The notes under the pieces: model-generated
The model's database searches: none
The model's input: the letters and a program-made list of their open reading frames with translations, nothing else
Told to the model about the DNA's origin: nothing
Translations under genes and position numbers: made by a program
Part shown: positions 23,197 through 29,572 of the stretch, one piece after another
Position numbering within the stretch: position 1 is the first letter of the stretch
How the letters are laid out: each line of letters opens with the position of its first letter
IMG/VR virus record: IMGVR_UViG_3300042731_003177
Span: 1 to 38,320 of that record
Source of the DNA: a virus
Strand: one strand, 5' to 3'
DNA length: 38,320 nucleotides

Positions 23197-23457
23197 TCAT
23201 GCCTCTACAATCACGACTCCACCGCATCCGATCTCGGTGAGCGAGTCATGATACGCCTCCACCGCTAGGATCGGCTCGCCGTCCGAGTCGATTCCTCCGG
23301 AACCGCTCCATCGCCGTCGTGCGCTGAGTCTCTGGAGACCGAGCTCCGATCTTACCATCGCTCGCGCTTCGCAGATGTTGCTCGTCTCGCCGATGACGTA
23401 CTCGTCCTCAGCGCCTCCACGACCGTCAGCTGCGTATTTCTCGACTCTGTACCTCAT
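23197..23457 (-). CDS. Hypothetical early protein, 86 residues
   Basis: The product is an alpha/beta protein with MRYRVEKYAADGRGGAEDE at the start, a charged middle (RAMVRSELGLQRLSARRRW) and a hydrophobic end ILAVEAYHDSL-GGVVIVEA. No family is recognised. The ribosome site is GAGGAG. It is preceded by two small hairpins (near 23476 and 23509). Confidence 0.78.
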   Translation of the reverse strand: MRYRVEKYAADGRGGAEDEYVIGETSNICEARAMVRSELGLQRLSARRRWSGSGGIDSDGEPILAVEAYHDSLTEIGCGGVVIVEA

Positions 23458-23525
23458 CTCTCACTCCTCTGCCGGACTTGGGACCGGCTTGTGCATTACC
23501 GGGGGCCGTAGCCCCCGCCCCTCTG

Positions 23526-23705
23526 CTACCGACTCATCGCTCGGATGCGCCGCATCGTGCGCTCACTGAGCGAGTGACACGTCGTGTAGTAGCCCGCGAC
23601 GCTGTCGTACACACGCACGGTGCCGTCGTCGTCCACCATCACGCGATTTGTGCGGACGCCTTCGCCGTCGAATGCCTTGCACCTGATCGTCATTGTCTTT
23701 TCCAT
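23526..23705 (-). CDS. Small early phage protein, 59 residues
   Basis: A 59-residue frame starts at ATG 23705 after GGAGG and stops at TAG 23526-23528. The sequence MVDDDGTVRVYDSVAGYYTT followed by CHSLSER is characteristic of a small protein often found among phage accessory genes, with no known function. It is the first gene behind the strong promoter at 23770-23798, with a leader of about 58 bases. Confidence 0.8.
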   Translation of the reverse strand: MEKTMTIRCKAFDGEGVRTNRVMVDDDGTVRVYDSVAGYYTTCHSLSERTMRRIRAMSR

Positions 23706-23769
23706 CTCTCGTTCCTCCGTAGCAATTTCCGGTGGCCTACAGCCTCCGTCGGTCTCTCAACCTGTCTAT

Positions 23770-23798
23770 AGTATAGGTCATATATACCTATATGTCAA
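23770..23798 (-). promoter_or_regulatory. Strong sigma70-like leftward promoter
   Basis: On the minus strand, a perfect TTGACA (23793-23798) and TATACT (23770-23775) are 17 bases apart. It lies in a 184-base gap and points to the small genes, the HTH gene and the sugar cassette. The predicted message leader is about 58 bases and includes a GGC/GCC hairpin before the ribosome site. Confidence 0.85.
23772..23792. promoter_or_regulatory. Palindromic operator in the promoter spacer
   Basis: The arms TATAGGT (23772-23778) and ACCTATA (23786-23792) form a perfect 7-bp inverted repeat around CATATAT. It fills the interval between the -10 and -35 boxes, the classic position for a repressor site. The HTH protein (22141-22341) and the RHH protein (33545-33730) are candidate binders. 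Confidence 0.75.
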
Positions 23799-23854
23799 CC
23801 GTTATCGGCCGGTTTTTCCGGTTTTTTTGACTGAACTACTACACACGCGATAAG

Positions 23855-23870
23855 TATTTCACGTGAAACC
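23855..23870. promoter_or_regulatory. parS-like ParB-binding site
   Basis: The 16-mer TATTTCACGTGAAACC matches the bacterial chromosomal parS consensus TGTTTCACGTGAAACA at 14 of 16 positions, including the full 12-bp palindromic core TTTCACGTGAAA (23857-23868). It lies in the regulatory gap between two leftward units. I see no parA or parB gene in the genome. Confidence 0.7.
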
Positions 23871-23889
23871 ATCGTTGGCACCGTGGTGG

Positions 23890-24090
23890 CTATTCGATCG
23901 GCGCTCCGCCGTCTGGATTTATCATCGCCGACAGATCGGAGAGACTGCCGGCAATCTTGGATAGCTCGAGCCCGGCTTCTACGGCGTCGATGTCCTGAAG
24001 CTCGATTCGGAACGCGAGAACTTCGACCTGTAGCCCGAGCGACTCAACCTGCTTTGCTCTGCACTCTGCCTGACGTCTTGAGATATTCAT
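23890..24090 (-). CDS. Small helical protein
   Basis: This 66-residue product is helical, with a hydrophobic heptad-like segment (VESLGLQVEVLAFRIELQDI). It overlaps its neighbour by ATGA and has AAGGAG upstream. It is the last gene of the replication/recombination unit before the regulatory gap. No family is recognised. Confidence 0.75.
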   Translation of the reverse strand: MNISRRQAECRAKQVESLGLQVEVLAFRIELQDIDAVEAGLELSKIAGSLSDLSAMINPDGGAPIE

Positions 24091-24575
24091 GCTTTACTCT
24101 CCTTGTACTGCTGGTAGCGGTTGATCCAGCGGTCTCGTCTGGTACACCATTCTGCGAGTGATCGTGCACGGTGTGTGATGTCAACGAAATCAGTGTTCTT
24201 TGTCTGATCCGCAATCCATTTTGCCTCCTCAAGCAACTCCGGAGCCTCGTCGTGCGTGAATGGTTCGATCTTGTCGACAAGTCTCGAGAACTCGATTTGC
24301 AGCACCTTTGTATCGGCCTTCATCGCAGCATCAGCATCAGGAATATTCGCCATCCACGCGCCTAGCATTGCACTTTGCCGTTCCGCGATATCCGTCACCG
24401 TTCGCAGCTTGGCGCGGAGTGCATCCATATTGCCTGTGTATTCCTTCGCCGAAAACGCAGTCTGCGATGCTTGATCATGTAGCAGTTCGCGCAGCCGCTT
24501 GATCTCCTGTGCCTGTTCGGCGACCTGATCTTCAAGCCTTTTGATAACACGCTCGAATCCTTGCTCATCACTCAT
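24087..24575 (-). CDS. Coiled-coil protein of unknown function
   Basis: The 162-residue protein begins with a long charged helix (FERVIKRLEDQVAEQAQEIK) typical of a coiled coil, then a helical C-terminal half with Trp-rich RSLAEWCTRRDRWINRY. It may be structural or a partner of the replication proteins encoded upstream, but no motif shows this. The start lies inside the end of the zinc-protein gene and has no strong ribosome site, implying coupled translation. Confidence 0.75.
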   Translation of the reverse strand: MSDEQGFERVIKRLEDQVAEQAQEIKRLRELLHDQASQTAFSAKEYTGNMDALRAKLRTVTDIAERQSAMLGAWMANIPDADAAMKADTKVLQIEFSRLVDKIEPFTHDEAPELLEEAKWIADQTKNTDFVDITHRARSLAEWCTRRDRWINRYQQYKESKA

Positions 24576-24786
24576 GGTGGTCTACCCCGTCTTGCATCCC
24601 AAGTGCTCGTGCGCACTCGTCGCTGCACGCTTTGATCGTTCGTTCGTACCCTTCGTACCCATGTCCAATGACATTCAATGTCCACGACCAGCTTGGACCC
24701 CAGTAGCCTTTGAATCCACAGTGTAAGCATTCGTGGACACGTCTGGTCTCCTTGACAAGCTTGATTGATACCGGCCGCTTACTCAT
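24568..24786 (-). CDS. Small zinc-ribbon-like protein
   Basis: This 72-residue protein has two cysteine pairs, HECLHCGF (near residue 17) and KACSDECARAL (near residue 52), consistent with a zinc ribbon or treble-clef fold. Such small proteins are common in phage early regions and often have unknown roles. The ATG at 24786 follows GAGGAGG and overlaps the previous stop as ATGA. Confidence 0.8.
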   Translation of the reverse strand: MSKRPVSIKLVKETRRVHECLHCGFKGYWGPSWSWTLNVIGHGYEGYERTIKACSDECARALGMQDGVDHHE

Positions 24787-25169
24787 ACAAACCTCCTCTT
24801 CGCCGCGACCCGACCCGAGATCGTCCGGAACTTCTCGATCGCCTTCTCGCGCTCCTCGTCGGTCCATCCTGCCTCGTCGGTGATCTGCATCGCGTTTGTC
24901 GGCGGCTCATACACCTCGGGTCGGTCAAGGCCCTTCATCGCCTCCGAAATAACCGCGATGTCCGGGAGACTCCGGAGGCTCATCGGGTGAACCGTGACGA
25001 CAGCCTCGTACAGCACCCGGGCGTATGCGCTCGAAATCCACTGGAACCTACGCACTAGCTCGTTGCGCTGCGCCTGCGTATAGTCGAGCTTGAGTTGATG
25101 GGTCGAGTAGTGGGTCTGGAACCCATTGAGCAGCCCGTGGATTGGCAGCATTACCCGCTCGTGAGCCAC
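24783..25169 (-). CDS. Hypothetical protein downstream of the replication initiator
   Basis: The 128-residue protein occupies the position that helicase loaders hold in many phages, but it shows no Walker A or AAA+ motif. Its central sequence, with RRFQWISSAYARVLYEAVV and a later DEEREKAIEKFRTISGRVA, is helical. Translation begins at GTG 25169 with GAGGAGG upstream, within the initiator stop. Possible role: replication accessory. This is context only. Confidence 0.72.
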   Translation of the reverse strand: MAHERVMLPIHGLLNGFQTHYSTHQLKLDYTQAQRNELVRRFQWISSAYARVLYEAVVTVHPMSLRSLPDIAVISEAMKGLDRPEVYEPPTNAMQITDEAGWTDEEREKAIEKFRTISGRVAAKRRFV

Positions 25170-26092
25170 GATAGTGCCTCCTCGCCTTCGCGATCCCGTT
25201 CCTCGCGCTCATAGCTGCGCTGCAACGCCGTGATGACTTGGTCCCACCGCGTGGCGAGACCGCTCGGACTGAATGGTGCGTTGCGCCAGAATTCGGATTT
25301 CTCGCTACGCCGCAGGGCCATGAACTGCGATAGGATCACATTTGCAAGTTCTACGTCGTCACTGAAGATTACTGGTGCATCTCTGCGTAGTTCCCTTGTC
25401 TTCTTGGCCAGAACCGAGAGCAGACCACGCTCTTTCGCTACGTTACCCCACGAGCTAACCGGCTGGACCTCAATGAACCGGTTCTGGTAGTGGTTGGCAA
25501 GAGGGTCCTTCAGAGGCGAGAGGGAGGCGTGAGCCTCCCCGCCGTCAGGCGGAACCTCCTCAGGTTGCGAGGATTCGTCATCGGCGACGTCGTAACCAAC
25601 CGCGAATCGTTCCAGATCCGCCCCTCTTCCTTTTCTTCTCTTCCCTTCTCTTATCTTAGGCGGTAGTGACTCCGTTACTGACTCTGGTAGTCGTTCAGGT
25701 AGTGACTCCTGTAGTGACTCCTGTAGTGATTCACGTAGCTGTTCTACGGGTACTCCGGTAGTTGGTTCGGGGAGCTTACTCGGTGTTGGCTTGTTGATCG
25801 TCTGATAGGTCGTCCAGTTGGGATGGTGAAGATAGATGCTGCCGTCGACCTCGTAGGCGTGCAACAATCCGATTAGCACAAGTCGATCAGCGTCCTGTTC
25901 GCACGCGGACGTGTTGTAGTCATCGCTCTCCGGAGCGAGTGATGCGGCCCACTTTTTTGGGATGAACCGTAACCTGCCGTCGTCATCTGCCTGGGAGATT
26001 GTGAACACGTAGAGGCGGAACTCACGGGCAGTCAGTTGCGTCACCTCTGGGCTTTCCCAGATACTCGGGTCAATCATTCGTCGTCGTGCCAT
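25151..26092 (-). CDS. Replication initiator / replisome organiser
   Basis: This 313-residue protein resembles phage replisome organisers. The N-terminal 100 residues begin ARRRMIDPSIWESPEVTQL and continue AREFRLYVFTISQADDDGRL, a winged-helix-like start seen in DnaD-like and lambda O-like initiators. Residues 119-144 are a tetrapeptide repeat (ESLQ, ESLP) encoded by 12-bp DNA repeats, followed by a basic KIREGKRRKGRG segment. The C-terminal half includes a WxxAPFSPSGLATRWD-like motif common in such proteins. The internal DNA repeats make the gene a candidate for containing the origin. Confidence 0.85.
   Translation of the reverse strand: MARRRMIDPSIWESPEVTQLTAREFRLYVFTISQADDDGRLRFIPKKWAASLAPESDDYNTSACEQDADRLVLIGLLHAYEVDGSIYLHHPNWTTYQTINKPTPSKLPEPTTGVPVEQLRESLQESLQESLPERLPESVTESLPPKIREGKRRKGRGADLERFAVGYDVADDESSQPEEVPPDGGEAHASLSPLKDPLANHYQNRFIEVQPVSSWGNVAKERGLLSVLAKKTRELRRDAPVIFSDDVELANVILSQFMALRRSEKSEFWRNAPFSPSGLATRWDQVITALQRSYEREERDREGEEALSWLTSG
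25621..25746. repeat. 12-bp tandem repeats and pyrimidine tract inside the initiator gene, candidate origin
   Basis: About seven units of a 12-bp repeat with plus-strand consensus GTAGTGACTCCT lie head to tail at 25663-25746; two copies are identical and the others diverge. They abut an uninterrupted 32-base pyrimidine run at 25621-25652. Iterons within the initiator gene are the arrangement of the lambda origin. Confidence 0.6.
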
Positions 26093-26098
26093 GCTGTC

Positions 26099-27151
26099 TT
26101 ATGCCTCCTCGGCAAAATCGAGTTGGATAGGCTCAGGCTTTGGATCGTCAAACAAACGCATCTGGTCGATCGCGTCGGTAATGCTACGGATACGATCCGG
26201 GACCAGTGCCGCGTACTTCTCGGATAGCTCAATCAATATCGCCTTGCGCCCATGTTCGAGCGCGACCGCGGCCGTGGTTCCAGAGCCTCCAAATGGGTCG
26301 AGCACCGTGTCACCAGGGCGACTGCCTGCCAGTATACACGGCTCGATGAGTGCGGGTGGATAGGTTGCAAAATGGGCAGCGGAATAGGGGGCGGTAGATA
26401 CTGTCCATACGGAGCGCTTGTTCTTGCCAAGCGGATTTGACATACGCACAAACCCTTCCGCTTGTGTGCGGCCCTGCATCATCCCTCGTTCGGCATCATG
26501 CTCATGGCCGTGCCTACTTGTGACTGCAGTTGTCCCCCAGCACGCATCGCGCGGATCTGGAATAACGGGTTCCCTGAGCGCATCGATATCGTAGTAGTAC
26601 CGTGCCGATTTCGAGAGCAAAAAAACGTACTCGTGCGACTTCGTGCAGCGATCGCGCACGCTCTCCGGCATGGGGTTTGGTTTGTGCCAAATGATGTCCT
26701 GCCGGAGATACCACCCGTCGGCCTGGAGTGCGAATGCTACGCGCCACGGGATGCCGATTAGGTCTTTTGGTTTGAGGCCGTAAGGTATAGGTTGTGGGCG
26801 TCCAAATATCCCAGCGTCCCACCCGTCCTTGCCGAACATTTTATGTTTCCCCATGTACTCCGGATTGTTGCCTGCTCGTCCACCACCTGCGTAGGAGTCG
26901 CCAAGATTCAACCACACCGTCCCGTCATCCCGTAGCACTCGGCGGACCTCGCGGAACACGTCAACCATCGTTTCTACGTATTCATTGGGAGTCGACTCGA
27001 GTCCGATCTGACCATCGACGCTGTAGTCTCGCAGACCCCAGTATGGCGGGCTTGTCACGACGCACTGAACGGATTCACCAGGCATTGATGCGAGAGCCTC
27101 CCGAACGTCTCCGAGGTACAGTATTGCGTCTCCAATGTGCTCAACTTTCAA
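26099..27151 (-). CDS. DNA methyltransferase, beta-type N4-cytosine/N6-adenine
   Basis: This 350-residue protein has the circularly permuted beta-class order of DNA methyltransferases: catalytic TSPPYWG at residues 33-39, then DGTVWLNLGDSYAG, and near the end the SAM-binding VLDPFGGSGTTAAVAL. It would methylate phage DNA, plausibly against host restriction. No restriction partner is present, which makes it an orphan enzyme. The likely start is TTG 27151, which has the ribosome site GGAGGAGG; the longer frame to 27196 has no comparable site. Confidence 0.9.
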   Translation of the reverse strand: MKVEHIGDAILYLGDVREALASMPGESVQCVVTSPPYWGLRDYSVDGQIGLESTPNEYVETMVDVFREVRRVLRDDGTVWLNLGDSYAGGGRAGNNPEYMGKHKMFGKDGWDAGIFGRPQPIPYGLKPKDLIGIPWRVAFALQADGWYLRQDIIWHKPNPMPESVRDRCTKSHEYVFLLSKSARYYYDIDALREPVIPDPRDACWGTTAVTSRHGHEHDAERGMMQGRTQAEGFVRMSNPLGKNKRSVWTVSTAPYSAAHFATYPPALIEPCILAGSRPGDTVLDPFGGSGTTAAVALEHGRKAILIELSEKYAALVPDRIRSITDAIDQMRLFDDPKPEPIQLDFAEEA

Positions 27152-27335
27152 TCGGCCTCCTCCCACGAAAAAGCCCAGCAGCCCCACGAGTTGCAACGGA
27201 GTCGGTGCGCCCAGAGTAAACGCCCCGAATCCTCTCGTGAAGCCGCTGGGCTAAACCCAACGGTTTTCTCTGGTCTATGGCCCGGTTGCATCGAGCAATT
27301 ACAGTGTGCACCAAAGCGTACATGGTGTCAACCAT
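27141..27335 (-). CDS. Weakly supported small reading frame
   Basis: This 64-residue frame fills the gap between the helical-protein gene and the methyltransferase. It begins after GAAGG and ends 11 bases inside the methyltransferase start. The composition is rich in Arg and lacks clear secondary-structure logic in its second half. It may be a small gene or a chance frame. Confidence 0.35.
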   Translation of the reverse strand: MVDTMYALVHTVIARCNRAIDQRKPLGLAQRLHERIRGVYSGRTDSVATRGAAGLFRGRRPIES

Positions 27336-27350
27336 CGTGCCTTCGCATGG

Positions 27351-27671
27351 CTACACCTCGTCGTGTGCGGTGTCGGTAAGGGCTATACGAGCTGGATTCA
27401 GCGCCTTGAGATTGGCATTTTTTCCGGCCCACAGTAGATGGGCATCTGCGGGATACTGCTCGTCGATAGTGTTGTCTATCTCGATCATGCACTCACTTAG
27501 CGCCTCCTGCAGCCGTGCTATCTCCTCGTCTCGCTCACGGCATGCGGCGATGGTATCGTGCCATCCTCGCAACATTTCTCTCATGCGTGCGTTGTTGTTG
27601 ACCTCGGAGATACATCCGGCCTCCGACCGTATGACTTCCAATCGCTCCTGTAGCTCCTCGATCTGCTTCAT
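27351..27671 (-). CDS. Coiled-coil protein
   Basis: This 106-residue protein has heptad-like helices at both ends of the first 75 residues (MKQIEELQERLEVIRSEAG and AACRERDEEIARLQEALSE), then a short polar tail. No family is recognised. It starts after GAGGAGG. It is similar in style to the coiled-coil gene at 24087, without obvious sequence identity. Confidence 0.75.
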   Translation of the reverse strand: MKQIEELQERLEVIRSEAGCISEVNNNARMREMLRGWHDTIAACRERDEEIARLQEALSECMIEIDNTIDEQYPADAHLLWAGKNANLKALNPARIALTDTAHDEV

Positions 27672-27680
27672 TGGTCCTCC

Positions 27681-27728
27681 TCACGGCCCCTGCCACTCGG
27701 GTAGCGCTTCATATTCAGATTCAGTCAT
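27681..27728 (-). CDS. Possible 15-residue peptide
   Basis: The frame MTESEYEALPEWQGP starts with an ATGA overlap at the stop of the ASCH-like gene, GGAG lies upstream, and it ends just before the ribosome site of the next gene. The acidic, ordered composition looks protein-like, but the size makes the call tentative. Confidence 0.35.
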   Translation of the reverse strand: MTESEYEALPEWQGP

Positions 27729-28567
27729 TTCGACTCCAGCATCTTGATCACCTCGTCGACGTTGCGGGCCCATGAGCGAGCACTTACGATCACCCACACA
27801 AACGGGTTGCCGACTACGTACCATGGGAGATCGCCGTATCGCTGAGTTTCCTGTATATCGTCCCACGGGTACGAGACATAGCAGTCCTCGGGAGCGTGCG
27901 TGTACGGGTTTCGCTTCGAGCGTTTCGGGTTGGAGTGAATGGAGTCCCACAGACGATGAAAGGCATCGATCGGGCTTTGTCGCCATCCATCGGCCCAGCT
28001 CTCAAGTCCGTAGATATCGACGTCAAAGCGATCATGATGCCGCACGCTCAGGCCTTCCGCTATCGCATCTTCCGGCGTGATATCCTGCACGCGCACAACG
28101 CGCACCTCTCCGATCTGGTCGGTGAGGCGGGATGCCCAACGCGGCATGTGGATGGACGGTTTCCAGTTCACATCGAAATCGAGTCGGCATCGCTTGGAAT
28201 CTGCATCCTCGTGACCATCGGCATGAATCGCGTCAGCTCGGTATGCGAACTCAGTGTCGAATCCCATCCCACGAAGATCGGCAAATGTCTCCCGTACCCA
28301 CAGCAGGTCGCCGGGCTGATACAGCATCTGGTCTGGTAATAGATACTCCCACCATTCACGAGATGCTGAGACAACTGCGGTACAACCCCCTGGATGTATC
28401 TTTGACTTGGGGATCGGCCAATGCCAACGACCACTGTTTTCGATCCAATCCGGCTGCGGCTTCACGAGCCTCAGCGTCTGCCACTTGCGTCCAAGTCCGC
28501 CGTCAGTGAGTCCGTCCAGCTTCGCCCGTATCATATCGGGCTGGTAGAGGATTGGGTGGTCGGTCAT
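27725..28567 (-). CDS. ASCH-domain-like phage protein
   Basis: The 280-residue protein follows the pattern of a common phage ASCH-like family: an opening DHPILYQPDMIRAKLDG, a YQPGDLLWVRETF motif (about 86-98), FAYRAD, WKPSIHMPRWASRL (about 140), VQDITPEDAIAEGL and LWDSIH, and a final GNPFVWVIVSAR strand. ASCH domains are PUA-related and probably bind RNA or modified nucleotides; some act as nucleoside-processing enzymes. The exact role here is unknown. The ribosome site is GGAGGGA. It lies just downstream of the tRNA gene. Confidence 0.85.
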   Translation of the reverse strand: MTDHPILYQPDMIRAKLDGLTDGGLGRKWQTLRLVKPQPDWIENSGRWHWPIPKSKIHPGGCTAVVSASREWWEYLLPDQMLYQPGDLLWVRETFADLRGMGFDTEFAYRADAIHADGHEDADSKRCRLDFDVNWKPSIHMPRWASRLTDQIGEVRVVRVQDITPEDAIAEGLSVRHHDRFDVDIYGLESWADGWRQSPIDAFHRLWDSIHSNPKRSKRNPYTHAPEDCYVSYPWDDIQETQRYGDLPWYVVGNPFVWVIVSARSWARNVDEVIKMLESK

Positions 28568-28583
28568 ATGTCGTTCCCTCCAA

Positions 28584-28655
28584 TTCGCGAGGCCGGGATT
28601 GAACCGGCGACCTCCTGGCTAACGTGCCAGTGCTCTACCACTGAGCTACTCGCGA
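28584..28655 (-). tRNA. tRNA with a non-standard anticodon arm, GTT (Asn) by position
   Basis: The cloverleaf has a perfect 7-bp acceptor stem TCGCGAG/CTCGCGA, a D-arm GCTC-AGTGGTA-GAGC, a T-arm GCCGG-TTCAATC-CCGGC and a discriminator A; CCA is not encoded. The anticodon arm is odd: the best pairing is CTGGC/GCCAG with a six-base loop ACGTTA, not seven. In canonical numbering the anticodon would be GTT (Asn), but position 33 would be C in place of the near-universal U, with two stem mismatches. It is either a modified or degenerate tRNA or one with an unusual decoding role. Confidence 0.75.
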
Positions 28656-28672
28656 GAGTGCGCACCCCACAC

Positions 28673-28796
28673 TGACATGCGGCAGGATTCGAACCTGCAT
28701 GGTGGCCGGGCATGAGTTATTCCACCTCCTGGGGTCGCAATAGATTGAGTGCCCACAATCACTGAGCTTCCCCTTCGCCTTTCTGCTCCACATGCC
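28673..28796 (-). ncRNA. tRNA-like element with a canonical T-arm and acceptor stem
   Basis: On the minus strand, GGCATGT pairs with GCATGTC to give a 7-bp acceptor with two G-U pairs, and GCAGG-TTCGAAT-CCTGC is a textbook T-arm followed by discriminator A. Between them lie about 90 bases that do not give a standard cloverleaf: a GAGC/GCTC helix with a 17-base loop, GATTG/CAATC, and GGTGG/CCACC. At 124 bases it is longer than any normal tRNA. It could be a tRNA with an insertion, a tRNA mimic, or two merged tRNA remnants. Confidence 0.45.
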
Positions 28797-29062
28797 ACCC
28801 GTGTTTTCCACGGCTCCAGACCGGATCAATAGGGCCGCCGTGCTTAGCCTTGGTCATGGGGCACCGCACGTGATCCTGTCAGGCCAAATAATAGTTTAGT
28901 CGGCGGTGTTCGGAATGGCAGGAAATTCCGATACTCTGCCCCGCGTTATAGTCGCGGCCCCGCAACCTCCTGACTATGCTTCGGAAAACCTCTTTACCAT
29001 CGGCTATAGTCCATTGGCCATTTCCATCCGAAATTCACCGCAACGCAGTAGACTCGGTTTGG
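28797..29062. other. Non-coding gap with RNA-like folds between tRNA-like element and resolvase
   Basis: This 266-base stretch has no supported gene. A plausible multi-branched fold spans 28858-28942: GGGG/CCCC closes it, CACCGC (28862-28867) pairs with GCGGTG (28903-28908), and TCGGAAT (28910-28916) pairs with ATTCCGA (28925-28931). A CCGTG/CACGG hairpin lies next to the 5' end of the tRNA-like element. No convincing promoter or terminator is seen. Confidence 0.4.
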
Positions 29063-29572
29063 CTACCTATTGTTTCGTCTCGCCCACTCAGCAATGAGTA
29101 GGCCGTCTGCGTCCTTCTGCTTCCTGATTCCCTCCGCGAGGTGCGGAAACAGGCGCGTACCGATATCGAGCGACGCGCTCTTGAGGTCTGTCGTCCCCTT
29201 GATCCCGGCGGGAAGAAGCTCCCGCTGCCACTGTCGTGAGTCGACGTACTCATAGCGCCAGTTTCTCATCTCGACCGCAATCAGTACCGCCTCAAGGCAC
29301 CGCATAGCCGACACTGTTGCCTTGAGCCCATTCGGGTTGTAGAAGGGGCGCTCGATGAAGACATGGATGTCTTCCGCAAAGTGCAGCTTATTGATCAGGT
29401 CGAACAGGCTCTCGAGTTCGAGGAAATGCACCCGAGTGATCGACGACTTTTTCTTTTGGTAGCTTTGTTCTCGCTTCGTCGGGACTGCGTACAATCGCGA
29501 CGTCCTATTGTCATCAATAACTCCAATGCTCCCAGTCACGCCGTTGTCGATGCCTACGTAGCATACTTTCAC
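29063..29572 (-). CDS. RuvC-like Holliday junction resolvase
   Basis: This 169-residue protein has the four acidic residues and fold pattern of RuvC-type resolvases: D9 in YVGIDNGVTGSIGVI, E74 in HVFIERPF, and D154/D156 in KQKDADGLLIAEWA. It would cleave branched DNA made during recombination-dependent replication before packaging. Translation starts at GTG 29572 after GAGGAGGG, within the stop of the preceding membrane protein gene. It is grouped with SSB, HNH, exonuclease and annealase genes. Confidence 0.88.
   Translation of the reverse strand: MKVCYVGIDNGVTGSIGVIDDNRTSRLYAVPTKREQSYQKKKSSITRVHFLELESLFDLINKLHFAEDIHVFIERPFYNPNGLKATVSAMRCLEAVLIAVEMRNWRYEYVDSRQWQRELLPAGIKGTTDLKSASLDIGTRLFPHLAEGIRKQKDADGLLIAEWARRNNR

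Noticed and set aside
23006-23227. Arg/Pro-rich frame between two early genes
   Set aside because: It runs through GC-rich hairpins and into another gene in a different frame, and its composition is that of hairpin-coding DNA. Its ATG does overlap a stop codon, so a short peptide is not fully excluded.
23799-23828. Intrinsic terminator (CCGG-TTTTT-CCGG followed by seven T) on the plus strand
   Set aside because: The stem is only four base pairs and no plus-strand transcript is expected here.
24783-25169. Helicase loader ATPase
   Set aside because: The position fits, but there is no Walker A or AAA+ motif.
25663-25746. CRISPR array
   Set aside because: The 12-bp units are contiguous without spacers and lie inside a coding region; no cas genes are present.
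26794-27219. Long plus-strand frame opposite the methyltransferase gene
   Set aside because: Antisense shadow of a gene with clear catalytic motifs; no ribosome site.
28759-28857. 32-codon frame overlapping the tRNA-like element
   Set aside because: No ribosome site, and it shares bases with an element having a convincing T-arm and acceptor stem.
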